From positions 992,001-1,056,000 of the forward strand of contig NZ_JAMTCR010000002.1 in assembly GCF_024171945.1 (NCBI RefSeq): a stretch of 64,000 nucleotides of DNA. The letters are read 5' to 3'. Of the stretch, positions 8,652 through 16,900 are shown one piece after another; position 1 is the first letter of the stretch; every line of letters starts with the position of its first letter. Source of the stretch: Actinokineospora globicatena (GTDB lineage: Bacteria; Actinomycetota; Actinomycetes; Mycobacteriales; Pseudonocardiaceae). A model generated the notes under the pieces. The model was given only the letters and a program-made list of their open reading frames with translations, ran no database searches and was not told the DNA's origin. The position numbers and the translations under genes were made by a program.

Positions 8652-9683
8652 GTGCTCGATTTCATCTACTACCCGGTGTCCTTCATCATGTGGTGTTGGC
8701 ACTGGGTTTTCGGACACGTGTTCGGTGAATCGAGCGCGATCGCCTGGGCGCTGAGCATCGTCTTCCTGGTCTTCACGCTGCGGGCGATCATGTTCAAGCC
8801 CACGGTCAAGCAGGTTCGCTCCATGCGCAAGATGCAGGAGTTCGCGCCGGAGATCAAGAAGCTGCAGAAGAAGTACGCCAACGACCGGCAGAAGCAGGCC
8901 CAGGAGATGCAGAAGCTCCAGGCCGAGCACGGGGTCAGCCCCCTGGGCGGCTGCCTGCCGATGCTGCTGCAGATCCCGGTGTTCATCGGCCTGTTCCACG
9001 TGCTGCGCGAGTTCAAGCCGGGCAAGACCGAGAACTACTTCTTCAGCGAGCGCGGTGTCTCCTCCTACATCGAGGCCGACCTGTTCGGCGCCCGGCTGAG
9101 CAACTGGATCACCCAGCCCGCCGAGGAGCTGGCGAAGTTCCACGTCGACCGGATCACCGTCGCGCTGGTCGCCATCCCGCTGATGCTGCTCGCCAGCGCG
9201 CTGACCCACCTCACCGCGCGGCACTCGGTCTCCCGGCAGAACCCGGACGCGGCCACCACGCAGACCGCGATGATGAACAAGCTGACCCTCTACGTCTTCC
9301 CGCTCGGCGTGCTCATCGGTGGCTTCTTCTTCCCCATCGGCCTGATCATGTACTGGCTGTCGAACAACGGCTGGACCCTGTGGCAGCAGCGGTTCGTCTA
9401 CAAGAAGATCGACGCCGAGGAAGCCGCGAAGAAGGTCGTCGCGCAGGAGAAGCGCGCCGCCGCCGCGCCCAAGCCCGGCCAGAAGCCGACCCAGCCGAAG
9501 AAGCGGCCCGTCACCGCCAAGCCCGAGGACGCGAGCACCGAGCCCGAGCCGAGCGGCACCCCGGAGACCACACCCGAGGCGAAGCCCGCCCAGCCCGCTG
9601 GTGGCGACAAGGGCGGTACCCAGATTCCCGGTCTGATCTCGGACCGATCCCGCAGCAAGAAGTCAGGCCGCAAGAACCGCTGA
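8652..9683 (+). CDS. yidC: Membrane protein insertase YidC/Oxa1
   Basis: A 343-residue polytopic insertase. The first hydrophobic segment (FIYYPVSFIMWCWHWVFG) starts almost at the N-terminus, followed by the insertase core with a conserved arginine (LRAIMFKPTVKQVRSM). Then come the cytoplasmic coiled region (PEIKKLQKKYANDRQKQ) and GCLPMLLQIPVFIGLFHVLR. The C-terminal about 75 residues are charged and low complexity (Lys/Pro/Ala/Glu) and probably face the ribosome. Start GTG at 8652 with GAGGAG about eight bases upstream. The large E. coli-type periplasmic domain is absent, as usual in Gram-positives. Confidence 0.96.
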   Translation: MLDFIYYPVSFIMWCWHWVFGHVFGESSAIAWALSIVFLVFTLRAIMFKPTVKQVRSMRKMQEFAPEIKKLQKKYANDRQKQAQEMQKLQAEHGVSPLGGCLPMLLQIPVFIGLFHVLREFKPGKTENYFFSERGVSSYIEADLFGARLSNWITQPAEELAKFHVDRITVALVAIPLMLLASALTHLTARHSVSRQNPDAATTQTAMMNKLTLYVFPLGVLIGGFFFPIGLIMYWLSNNGWTLWQQRFVYKKIDAEEAAKKVVAQEKRAAAAPKPGQKPTQPKKRPVTAKPEDASTEPEPSGTPETTPEAKPAQPAGGDKGGTQIPGLISDRSRSKKSGRKNR

Positions 9684-9713
9684 GGCGGGCCTCGGCCTGG
9701 AGAGGAGTGAACC

Positions 9714-10259
9714 GTGCCGGAGACGGTGCAGGCGACGGAGAAGATCGCCGACGCTGGTGAGGCGGCGGAGGGTGCTGCCGCCAGCTCGACCTCGACCCAG
9801 GAGCTGCTGGTCCAGGAAGGCGACATCGCGGGCGACTACCTGGAGCAGCTGCTCGACATCCTCGACTACGACGGCGACATCGACCTCGACGTCGAAGCGG
9901 GCCGCGCGGTCATCAGCATCGACGGCAGCGAGGACCTGGAGAAGCTCGTCGGCCCCCGCGGCAACGTCCTGGAGTCGCTGCAGGAGCTGACCCGGCTGGC
10001 GGTCCAGCAGGAGACCGGCACCCGCAGCAGGCTGATGCTCGACATCGCGGGTTGGCGCGCCGACCGCCGGGAGGAGCTGGCCGACCTCGGCCGCGCCACC
10101 GCCCAGAAGGTCCTCTCCAGCGGCGAACGCGTCCGCCTGCAGCCGATGACCCCCTTCGAGCGCAAGGTCGTCCACGACGCCGTGGCCACCATCAAGGGCG
10201 TCCACAGCGAGAGCGAAGGCGAAGACCCCCGCCGCCGCGTCGTGGTCTTCCCCCAGTAA
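9714..10259 (+). CDS. khpB: RNA-binding protein KhpB/Jag (KH and R3H domains)
   Basis: A 181-residue protein of the Jag/SpoIIIJ-associated family with a KH domain (IDGSEDLEKLVGPRGNVLESLQELTRLAV, about residues 70-105) and an R3H domain (LQPMTPFERKVVHDAVA..., about 140-181). Family members bind RNA and affect envelope synthesis and elongation. The N-terminal 30 residues are acidic and low complexity. Start is GTG at 9714 after GAGAGGAGTG. It is the last gene before the strong terminator at 10276, so it closes the rpmH operon. Confidence 0.93.
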   Translation: MPETVQATEKIADAGEAAEGAAASSTSTQELLVQEGDIAGDYLEQLLDILDYDGDIDLDVEAGRAVISIDGSEDLEKLVGPRGNVLESLQELTRLAVQQETGTRSRLMLDIAGWRADRREELADLGRATAQKVLSSGERVRLQPMTPFERKVVHDAVATIKGVHSESEGEDPRRRVVVFPQ

Positions 10260-10275
10260 CACCCGCACTCCCCCC

Positions 10276-10315
10276 AGCCGCGGCCCACCGGACACCGGTG
10301 GGCCGCGGCTTTTTT
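10276..10315 (+). terminator. Intrinsic terminator of the rpmH-khpB operon
   Basis: A perfect 16-base-pair stem (10276-10291 with 10295-10310), a three-base loop and a run of six T directly after. It begins 17 bases after the khpB stop codon. This is a textbook factor-independent terminator. Confidence 0.93.
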
Positions 10316-10324
10316 CTGCCCACC

Positions 10325-10340
10325 CGTTTCACGTGAAACA
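10325..10340. other. parS site
   Basis: CGTTTCACGTGAAACA matches the bacterial consensus TGTTTCACGTGAAACA at 15 of 16 positions. It lies directly after the rpmH operon terminator. Confidence 0.88.
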
Positions 10341-10663
10341 CGCCCGCCCGTCGACACGGTTCACCCGATTGTGGTCGCTGCTTCGACCGCCTCCCGGTGC
10401 CCGCCCCGATTCGAGCCGAGCGACCTCCCGTTGGCTGCGCACGACTACTCTTGGGCTCCCGCATCTCCAACGAGCCAGCTGCCTGTCTCGCGAAGCCGGC
10501 TGGCGACCTCGACCGTCACCAACCCAGTTGCCGCGAGCCAATGCGGTATCGGTGGCGTTAGCGCGCGGGCTCGGGAGCGGAGGGCTGCTCGGGTAGCCGG
10601 ATGGCGGGTGGGTGGGCTCGGGTGTGGGGATTGGGGCGGGGTCGTGGAGAATCGGCCGGGCAT

Positions 10664-10679
10664 GGTTTCACGTGGAACA
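10664..10679. other. parS site (weaker)
   Basis: GGTTTCACGTGGAACA matches the parS consensus at 14 of 16 positions and keeps the central CACGTG. It ends 11 bases before the rsmG start. Confidence 0.78.
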
Positions 10680-10690
10680 TCGGATGGGGT

Positions 10691-11383
10691 ATGACCGGAG
10701 CTGAGCGTCCGCTAGGTGCTGGGGATGTGTTCGGGGACCGCGTCGAGGTGGCGGAGCGATTCGTTCGGCTGCTGGGTGCGCACGGGGTCGAGCGTGGGTT
10801 GATCGGGCCGCGGGAGGTGGAGCGGCTGTGGGATCGGCACGTGTTGAACTCGGCGGTGATCCAGGAGGTTGTGCCGGAAGCGGCCACCGTGGTGGACATC
10901 GGGTCGGGGGCCGGGTTGCCGGGGATCCCGTTGGCGATCGCGCGGCCGGATCTCCGGGTGACGCTGGTGGAACCGATGGCGCGGCGGGTGGCGTGGCTGG
11001 ATGAGGTCGTGGAGACTCTTGCTCTGTCGTCGGTGACCGTCCTGCGCGGGCGGGCCGAGGAGCCGGGGATCAGGTCACGGGTGTCCGGGGCGGATGTGGT
11101 CACCGCCCGGGCGGTCGCGCCATTGGCCAAGCTCTCCGGGTGGTGTCTTCCGCTGCTCCGGCAGGGTGGCCTGTTGGTCGCGCTGAAGGGCGCGAGCGCC
11201 GCCGAAGAGGTGGACCGCGACCGGGCCGAGGTCGCCGCGGTGGGGGGCGGCGCGCCGAGGGTCGAGAGCTGTGGCGCCGCGGTGCTCGAGGTGCCGACGA
11301 CGGTGGTGCTCATCGAACGCGTGCAGTCCACGGCCGGGTCGGGCCGTCGGGCGAGGAAGGATCAGGGTGCACACCGAGGCTGA
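10691..11383 (+). CDS. rsmG: 16S rRNA (guanine527-N7)-methyltransferase RsmG
   Basis: A 230-residue SAM-dependent methyltransferase (GidB) that methylates G527 of 16S rRNA; loss gives low-level streptomycin resistance in several bacteria. The SAM-binding motif VVDIGSGAGLPGIPLAI is near residues 68-85, preceded by the conserved LWDRHVLNSAV. RARAVAPLAKL-type sequence (TARAVAPLAKLSGW) and LLVALKG follow. The start is ATG 10691, just after a parS site. It is upstream of parA-parB, the standard order. The C-terminus is basic (RRARKDQG). Confidence 0.94.
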   Translation: MTGAERPLGAGDVFGDRVEVAERFVRLLGAHGVERGLIGPREVERLWDRHVLNSAVIQEVVPEAATVVDIGSGAGLPGIPLAIARPDLRVTLVEPMARRVAWLDEVVETLALSSVTVLRGRAEEPGIRSRVSGADVVTARAVAPLAKLSGWCLPLLRQGGLLVALKGASAAEEVDRDRAEVAAVGGGAPRVESCGAAVLEVPTTVVLIERVQSTAGSGRRARKDQGAHRG

Positions 11384-11397
11384 GATCGGAGCAAGGA

Positions 11398-11413
11398 TGT
11401 TCCACGTGAAACA
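11398..11413. other. parS site upstream of parA
   Basis: TGTTCCACGTGAAACA matches the consensus at 15 of 16 positions. It lies in the 69-base gap between rsmG and parA, so ParB bound here could also affect parAB expression. Confidence 0.87.
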
Positions 11414-11452
11414 GTCGGCGAACACCAGGACCGCCGGGGAGGTGCGCTGACG

Positions 11453-12349
11453 ATGACCCAGCCCTCCCCCGCCTCGGTCGCCGGGTGGACCCCGATAGCG
11501 GAGGAAGCCGCCCGGGCCACCCGGGTCAAGCACCCCGACAAGATGTTCCCCCGCCCCACCCACCGCCGGGTCATCACCGTCGCCAACCAGAAGGGCGGCG
11601 TCGGCAAGACGACCTCCGCGGTGAACCTGGCCGCTGGGCTGGCGCTGCACGGGCTCCGGGTGCTCGTCATCGATCTGGACCCGCAGGGCAACGCCAGCAC
11701 CGCGCTCGGCGTCGAGCACCGCTCCGGCACCCCCTCGGTCTACGAGGTGCTGCTCGGTGAGGTGAGCCTGGCCGAGGCCGCGCAGATGAGCGACCAGTCC
11801 GACCGGCTCTACTGCGTCCCCGCCACCATCGACCTCGCCGGTGCCGAGATCGAGCTGGTGTCGATGGCGTCCCGGGAGTCCCGGCTCAAGGAGGCGCTCT
11901 CCGACGAGGCGCTGGACATGCTCGACCCGGACTACGTCTTCATCGACTGCCCGCCCTCGCTCGGCCTGCTCACGGTCAACGCGATGGTCGCTGCGCAGGA
12001 GGTGCTGATCCCGATCCAGTGCGAGTACTACGCGCTGGAGGGGTTGAGCCAGCTGCTGCGCAACATCGAGCTCGTGCAGGCGCACCTCAACCGGTCGCTG
12101 ACCGTCTCGACGATCCTGCTCACCATGTACGACGGCCGGACCAAGCTCGCCGACCAGGTGACCACCGAGGTCCGGCACCACTTCGGCCGCACCGTGCTGA
12201 ACACCGTCATCCCCCGCAGCGTGAAGGTCTCCGAGGCTCCCGGGTACGGGCAATCGGTTCTCGCTTACGATCCCGGTTCCCGCGGCGCCATGAGCTACCT
12301 GGACGCCGCCCGTGAAGTTGCTGAACGAGGAGCGGAGGCGCCGCAATGA
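11453..12349 (+). CDS. parA: Chromosome partitioning ATPase ParA (Soj)
   Basis: A 298-residue deviant Walker ATPase that moves ParB-parS complexes. The Walker A' motif KGGVGKTT is at residues 47-54 with the signature lysine, followed by [13 protein letters not shown] and the Walker B region [37 protein letters not shown] near the end is typical of chromosomal ParA. The first 40 residues are a variable tail. Start ATG with GGGAGGTG about 10 bases upstream. The stop overlaps the parB start (ATGA), so the two are co-translated. Confidence 0.96.
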   Translation: MTQPSPASVAGWTPIAEEAARATRVKHPDKMFPRPTHRRVITVANQKGGVGKTTSAVNLAAGLALHGLRVLVIDLDPQGNASTALGVEHRSGTPSVYEVLLGEVSLAEAAQMSDQSDRLYCVPATIDLAGAEIELVSMASRESRLKEALSDEALDMLDPDYVFIDCPPSLGLLTVNAMVAAQEVLIPIQCEYYALEGLSQLLRNIELVQAHLNRSLTVSTILLTMYDGRTKLADQVTTEVRHHFGRTVLNTVIPRSVKVSEAPGYGQSVLAYDPGSRGAMSYLDAAREVAERGAEAPQ

Positions 12350-13320
12350 GTGGACCGGCCGGACGCAAGGGCGGGTTGGGGCGCGGTCTGGCCGCCCTCA
12401 TCCCGCAAGGACCGCCGACCAGCGCGCCTGCCGGGGGGCTCAAGCTGCCCAGCCCGGTGGCGCGCAACGGCGAGTCCGTCGACACCGCGCCCGCACCCGA
12501 GGTGGTGGCGGGCGCGGTCTACCGGGAGATCCTGACCGCCGCGATCACGGCGAACCCGAGGCAGCCGCGGCAGGTCTTCGACGAGGACGCGCTGACCGAG
12601 CTGGAGCACTCGATCCGCGAGTTCGGCCTCATGCAGCCGATCGTGGTCCGGGAGCTCGGGCCGGACAGCTACGAGCTCGTCATGGGCGAGCGCAGGCTGC
12701 GCGCCTCGCAGCGGGCCGGGCTGGACCGGATCCCGGCGATCGTCCGGCAGACCGCCGACGACGCGATGCTGCGCGACGCGCTGCTGGAGAACATCCACCG
12801 GGTGCAGCTCAACCCGCTGGAGGAGGCGGCCGCGTACCAGCAGCTGCTCGACGAGTTCGCGGTGACGCACGAGGAGCTGGCGAGCCGGATCGGGCGCAGC
12901 AGGCCGGTCATCACCAACACCATCCGGCTGCTGCGGCTCCCGCTGCCGGTGCAGCGCCGGGTCGCCGCCGGGGTGCTCTCCGCCGGGCACGCCCGCGCGC
13001 TGCTCGGTCTGGACGACCCGGGCAGCCAGGAGGACCTGGCGACCCGGATCGTCGCCGAGGGGTTGTCGGTGCGGGCGACAGAGGAAGCGGTGACCCTCGC
13101 CAAGGGCGCTCCCCCGGCCAAGCCCAAGCCCGCGCCGCGCAAGCCGATGCACGCGCCGGGACTGCAGGACGTCGCCAACCGGCTCTCGGACCGGTTCGAC
13201 ACCCGGGTCAAGGTCGAGTTGGGCAAGCGCAAGGGCCGGATCGTGGTCGAATTCGGCTCGGTGGACGACCTCGAGCGGATCGTCGACATGATGGCGGAAA
13301 ATGGGATAAATCAGACATGA
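12346..13320 (+). CDS. parB: Chromosome partitioning protein ParB (Spo0J), CTPase and parS binder
   Basis: A 324-residue ParB. The N-terminus has the ParA-interacting [13 protein letters not shown]. The CTP-binding motifs follow: box [10 protein letters not shown] at residues 114-121 and ENIHR at 148-152. The helix-turn-helix for parS is around 170-205 ([23 protein letters not shown]). The C-terminal dimerisation domain ([24 protein letters not shown]) closes the protein. Its parS targets are at 1058, 10325, 10664 and 11398. It ends 64 bases before the convergent ligase gene. Confidence 0.96.
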   Translation: MSGPAGRKGGLGRGLAALIPQGPPTSAPAGGLKLPSPVARNGESVDTAPAPEVVAGAVYREILTAAITANPRQPRQVFDEDALTELEHSIREFGLMQPIVVRELGPDSYELVMGERRLRASQRAGLDRIPAIVRQTADDAMLRDALLENIHRVQLNPLEEAAAYQQLLDEFAVTHEELASRIGRSRPVITNTIRLLRLPLPVQRRVAAGVLSAGHARALLGLDDPGSQEDLATRIVAEGLSVRATEEAVTLAKGAPPAKPKPAPRKPMHAPGLQDVANRLSDRFDTRVKVELGKRKGRIVVEFGSVDDLERIVDMMAENGINQT

Positions 13321-13384
13321 GATCGGCGCAGGGAACCACACCAGGGCGATACGTCACGGTGACGGCGCCGAAAAATCGGACAAA

Positions 13385-14329
13385 TCAGCGGGCGATGGCG
13401 CGGTCGACCAACCCGGCGTAGATCGAGCCGAGTGAGCGACCCGCCGCCTCCGCCGCCATCGGCAGCAGCGAGGTCTCGGTCAAACCCGGCGACAGGTTCA
13501 CCTCGATGAAGTAGACCTCGCCGGTCGCGCTCACCACCGCGTCGGTCCGCGACACGTCGCGCAGCCCGAGCAACCGATGCGCGGACACGGCGAGCTCCGC
13601 GACCTTCGCGGCCGTGGCGTCGTCGAGCCGCGCGGGGGTGTGGAAGGTGGTCAGCCCGGCGGTGTAGCGGGCGGTGTAGTCGTAGACGCCGGACGCGGGC
13701 GCGATCTCGACAGCGGGCAGTGCCTCCGGTCCCCCCGGCCCGTCGACCACCGTGACGGCGACCTCCACGCCGTCGATGAACTGCTCGGCCAGCACCGCGT
13801 CGCTGTAGGCGAGGGACCCGACCATCGCGGTCGGCAGCTCAGCCGCGGAGCGCACGACCTGCGCGCCCAACGCCGACCCGCCCTGGTCCGGCTTCAACAT
13901 CATCGGCAGGCCCAGCCGCTCGACCATCGCGTCCAGCACCGGTTGCGCGCCCAGCTCGCGGAACGCGCTCTGCGGCAGCACCACCCAGTCCGGGGTCAGC
14001 ACCCCGGCCCGGCGCAGCTCCGCCTTCGCGGTCGGCTTGTCCCACGCCCGCCTGCAGGTGCCCGCGTCGGTGCCCACGTACGGGATGCCCAACAGCTCCA
14101 AGATCGTCTGGATCGAGCCGTTCTCGCCCTCACCGCCGTGCAGCGCGATCACCACGGCGTCCGGTCGGTGCTCGCGCAGCTTGGGCAGCAGGCTGGCGTC
14201 CGCGTCCCACTCCTCCACCGCCACGCCGGACTGCCGCAGCGCCGCCGACACCCGCCGCCCGGAGCGCAGGGACACGTCCCGCTCGTGCGACAAGCCCCCG
14301 GCGAGGACGGCAACCCAGCGGTCGGACAC
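13385..14329 (-). CDS. D-alanine--D-alanine ligase family protein
   Basis: A 314-residue ATP-grasp enzyme of the D-Ala-D-Ala ligase family, which would join two D-alanines for peptidoglycan precursors. Visible motifs are AGGLSHERDVSLRSG (N-terminal substrate loop), ALHGGEGENGSIQ, MMLKPDQGGSALGAQVV (ATP-binding lysine loop), FIDGVEVAVTVV and the metal-binding EVNLSPGLTETSLLP. The last differs from the common EINTLPGFT of housekeeping Ddl, so this may be a second, divergent copy. The omega-loop region VYDYTARYTAG is present. It stands alone, convergent with parB and downstream of an aminotransferase on the same strand. Specificity for D-Ala rather than another second residue cannot be settled here. 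Confidence 0.85.
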   Translation of the reverse strand: MSDRWVAVLAGGLSHERDVSLRSGRRVSAALRQSGVAVEEWDADASLLPKLREHRPDAVVIALHGGEGENGSIQTILELLGIPYVGTDAGTCRRAWDKPTAKAELRRAGVLTPDWVVLPQSAFRELGAQPVLDAMVERLGLPMMLKPDQGGSALGAQVVRSAAELPTAMVGSLAYSDAVLAEQFIDGVEVAVTVVDGPGGPEALPAVEIAPASGVYDYTARYTAGLTTFHTPARLDDATAAKVAELAVSAHRLLGLRDVSRTDAVVSATGEVYFIEVNLSPGLTETSLLPMAAEAAGRSLGSIYAGLVDRAIAR

Positions 14330-14398
14330 GGTGATCTCCCTCGGGACGGCACAGCGGATTCGCGGCGGACCCGAAGGTACACCGCAGGTGGGACCGGT

Positions 14399-15718
14399 TC
14401 AGGCGGTGTCGGGCGCCGGGGTCTGCGGACCGGACAGCGACCGGCTCGCGGTCGGGCCGAAGGTGCGCAGCAGGTCCAGTTCGTCGGCCAGCACGCCCGC
14501 GAGCCTGCGCACGCCCTCGGTGATCCGCTCCGGCGGCGGGTAGCAGAACGACAGGCGCATCTGCCTGCTGCCGAACCCGTCGGCGTAGAAGCCGGTCCCG
14601 GGGACGTAGGCCACCCGGGCGGTGACCGCGCGTGGCTGCATGGCCTTGGTGTCCACCCCTTCGGGGACGGTCAGCCACACGAAGAACCCACCATCGGGTC
14701 TTGTCCAGGAACAGCCTGCGGGCATGTGCTGCTCCAGCCCGGCCAGCAGCGCGTCCCGGCGGTCCCGGTACATGGTCTGGAAGGACTTGATCTGGCCCTT
14801 CCAGTCGTGGGTGGCCAGGTAGCGCGAGACGACCATCTGGTTCAGCGTGGGCGCGCACAACGCGGCCGACTCCGCCGCCAGCACCAGCTTCTCGCGCACC
14901 GCGTGCGGCGCCAGCGCCCAGCCGACCCGCAGGCCGGAGGCGAAGGTCTTGGAGAACGACCCCAGGTAGATCACGTTGTCCGAGTCCATCGACCGCAGCG
15001 CCGGGTAGACCTGCCCGTCGAAGCCGAGCAGCCCGTACGGGTTGTCCTCGATGACCAGCACGTCGTGCCGGGCGCAGATGTCGAGCACCTCGGCCCGCCG
15101 CGCCACCGCGAGGGTCACGCCAGCGGGGTTGTTGAAGTTCGGGATCGTGTACAGGAACTTGACCCGGCGACCGGCCTGCGCGGCCGCTGCCAGGGCAGCC
15201 CGCAGCGCCTCGGGGACCAAGCCGTGCTCGTCCATCACCACGTGCCGGACGTCTGCCTGGTAGGAGGCGAAGGTGCCCAGCGCGCCCACGTAGGACGGGC
15301 CCTCGGCGAGCACGATGTCACCCGGGTCGATGAAGATCCGCGTCACCAGGTCGAGCGCCATCTGCGAACCGACGGTGACCACCAGGTCGTCCGGGTGACC
15401 GGTGACGCCCTCCAGCGCCATGACCTCGCAGATCTGCTCGCGCAGCAACGGGATGCCGTGCGCCGAGCCGTACTGCAGCGCGACCAGGCCGTCGTCGGCC
15501 ACGATCGAGGCGATCTGGTCGGAGAGGAAGTCCAACGGAAGCGCGGCCAGGTTCGGCATGCCACCCGCCAGCGACACCACTTCCGGGCGACTCGCGACCG
15601 CGAAGAGTGCTCGTACCTCGGACGCCGTCATGCCCTCTGCCCTGGCGGCGTACCGGCCGAGGTGCGGGTCGAGACTGCGGGCGCCCAGCCGATCGGGCAG
15701 CGGTCCGGAGGTGCTCAT
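14399..15718 (-). CDS. PLP-dependent aminotransferase, class I/II (2-aminoadipate type)
   Basis: A 439-residue fold-type I aminotransferase. Landmarks are VVSLAGGMPNLAALP near the N-terminus, ALQYGSAHGIPLLRE, TVGSQMALDLVTRIF, the cofactor-binding IPNFNNPAGV and VLVIEDNPYGLL, and the Schiff-base lysine in GSFSKTFASGLRVGW. RLSFCYPPPERI near the end holds the substrate-binding arginine. The resemblance is to MocR-like/LysN aminotransferases without the regulator domain; the amino donor is unknown. It starts divergently from the GNAT gene, with a 173-base shared upstream region. Confidence 0.85.
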   Translation of the reverse strand: MSTSGPLPDRLGARSLDPHLGRYAARAEGMTASEVRALFAVASRPEVVSLAGGMPNLAALPLDFLSDQIASIVADDGLVALQYGSAHGIPLLREQICEVMALEGVTGHPDDLVVTVGSQMALDLVTRIFIDPGDIVLAEGPSYVGALGTFASYQADVRHVVMDEHGLVPEALRAALAAAAQAGRRVKFLYTIPNFNNPAGVTLAVARRAEVLDICARHDVLVIEDNPYGLLGFDGQVYPALRSMDSDNVIYLGSFSKTFASGLRVGWALAPHAVREKLVLAAESAALCAPTLNQMVVSRYLATHDWKGQIKSFQTMYRDRRDALLAGLEQHMPAGCSWTRPDGGFFVWLTVPEGVDTKAMQPRAVTARVAYVPGTGFYADGFGSRQMRLSFCYPPPERITEGVRRLAGVLADELDLLRTFGPTASRSLSGPQTPAPDTA

Positions 15719-15891
15719 GGGTGGCTCCCAGGGGGGTGGTCCAGCGAAAACAGTGTAACCAGATGAGTGACTTACCCCTGAGATTGCGCCCTGCGGTTCC
15801 GACGCAGGTCACATCGCCCTATTCTGGGACCGGTAACTCGGCGTCCTCCCTGCGGGCGCGCGACAGTTTCCGCACAGCACGGGAGGTTGGG

Positions 15892-16521
15892 GTGTCGCGA
15901 CGCGTCGTCGGCGTCACGCTGGACAACCTGGAGCACCTCCCCAAGCACTCGCGGGGCTGTGTCTACTGGGAGCTCGCGCCGCACCTCAAGGAGCAGGCGG
16001 AGGAGTTCGGCACCACGGAACTCGAGAAGGAAGCCTGGGTCTCCAGCGTTCTGCTGGACTGGGGTTCCTGCGGCCGGGTCGTCTACAGCGACAAGCTCCC
16101 GGTCGGGTTCGTGCTCTACGCCCCGCCCAACGCCGTCCCGCGCGCCTCGGCCTTCCCGACCTCGCCGATCAGCCCGGACGCGGTCGTGCTCACCGGCTTC
16201 CACGTGCTCCCCGAGTTCCGCGGCGGCGGGCTCGGCCGGATGCTGGTCCAGGCCGTGGCCAAGGACCTCACCCGCCGCGGTGTCCGCGCCGTCGAGGCCT
16301 TCGGTGACGCCCGCCCGGACGAGGACCGCTCCTGCGTCGTTCCCGCCGACTTCCTCACCAGCGTCGGCTTCAAGACGGTCCGCCCGCACCCCCGCTGGCC
16401 CCGCCTGCGCCTGGAACTGCGCACCGGCATCACGTGGAAGGAAGACGTCGAGGCCGCCTTGGAGCGCCTCCTCGGCACCGTCTCCGTGAGCACCGCGTCC
16501 CCCGTCCTGCAGCGCGGCTAG
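15892..16521 (+). CDS. GNAT family N-acetyltransferase
   Basis: A 209-residue acetyltransferase-like protein. The acetyl-CoA loop RGGGLGRMLVQAVAKDL (Q/RxxGxG/A type) follows VVLTGFHVLPEF in the second half. The N-terminal part (RGCVYWELAPHLKEQAEEFG) resembles a family often found next to parAB in actinobacteria. The start is GTG 15892 behind GGGAGG at a good distance; longer in-frame extensions look non-coding. Substrate unknown. It is divergent from the aminotransferase gene. Confidence 0.8.
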   Translation: MSRRVVGVTLDNLEHLPKHSRGCVYWELAPHLKEQAEEFGTTELEKEAWVSSVLLDWGSCGRVVYSDKLPVGFVLYAPPNAVPRASAFPTSPISPDAVVLTGFHVLPEFRGGGLGRMLVQAVAKDLTRRGVRAVEAFGDARPDEDRSCVVPADFLTSVGFKTVRPHPRWPRLRLELRTGITWKEDVEAALERLLGTVSVSTASPVLQRG

Positions 16522-16900
16522 CCCTCTTCTCGGCTCTCATCTCTGGGTGCCGCACGCCCACGTCCGGGTGACATTCGCGTTGGTCAGCCGACTTCGCCCA
16601 GGTCGAGTTATCCACAACCCCCCGAGTTGTCCACAGCCCAACTGCACCCCTAGGTCGCACCCCCCACCCCCGGTAGACTGGCACTGGGGACGCCCCCCGG
16701 AGAGGGTGGGGGCTGGGGTGCCGGAGGCGGCCCCCGCGAGCGCGGCATTGCCGGGGCGGGGTCGGGCCCCACGAGGCGAAGCTGAGGCCTGGGGTGGGTC
16801 TGTCTGCGACGCGAAGGTCTGACCCTGAGGGCTTTGGGCGTGCTGGAGCGGCAGGTGGCGTGGGGGGCTGACCTGCGGGAAAGCGTTTGCGGGTGGGGAG
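16522..16900. other. Intergenic region GNAT-amidase with DnaA boxes
   Basis: 379 bases between convergently oriented genes. Two strong DnaA boxes lie at 16608-16635. A plus-strand TAGACT at about 16674-16679 could be a -10 element for a short transcript antisense to the amidase gene, but no gene or known RNA is recognised downstream. The rest is G-rich and unstructured to my reading. Confidence 0.45.
16608..16635 (+). other. Pair of perfect DnaA boxes away from the origin
   Basis: TTATCCACA (16608-16616, the strict consensus) and TTGTCCACA (16627-16635) are co-oriented and 10 bases apart. They lie in a convergent intergenic gap with no obvious promoter to regulate, about 11 kb from oriC. A DnaA titration or reactivation role is possible but only inferred. 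Confidence 0.65.

Larger units (their letters stand above)
10316..10690. other. Intergenic region khpB-rsmG with two parS sites
   Basis: About 375 bases without a credible gene. Apart from the two parS-like sites at 10325-10340 and 10664-10679, no promoter or structured element is clear. The first half is of lower GC than its surroundings and the open frames have poor codon statistics. Confidence 0.6.

Noticed and set aside
10333..10694. Small open frames upstream of rsmG
   Set aside because: They start inside a parS site or lack ribosome sites, and their codon use is poor compared with neighbours.
16547..16822. A 91-codon plus-strand frame in the GNAT-amidase gap
   Set aside because: It runs through the DnaA boxes, has no ribosome site and shows no protein-like composition.
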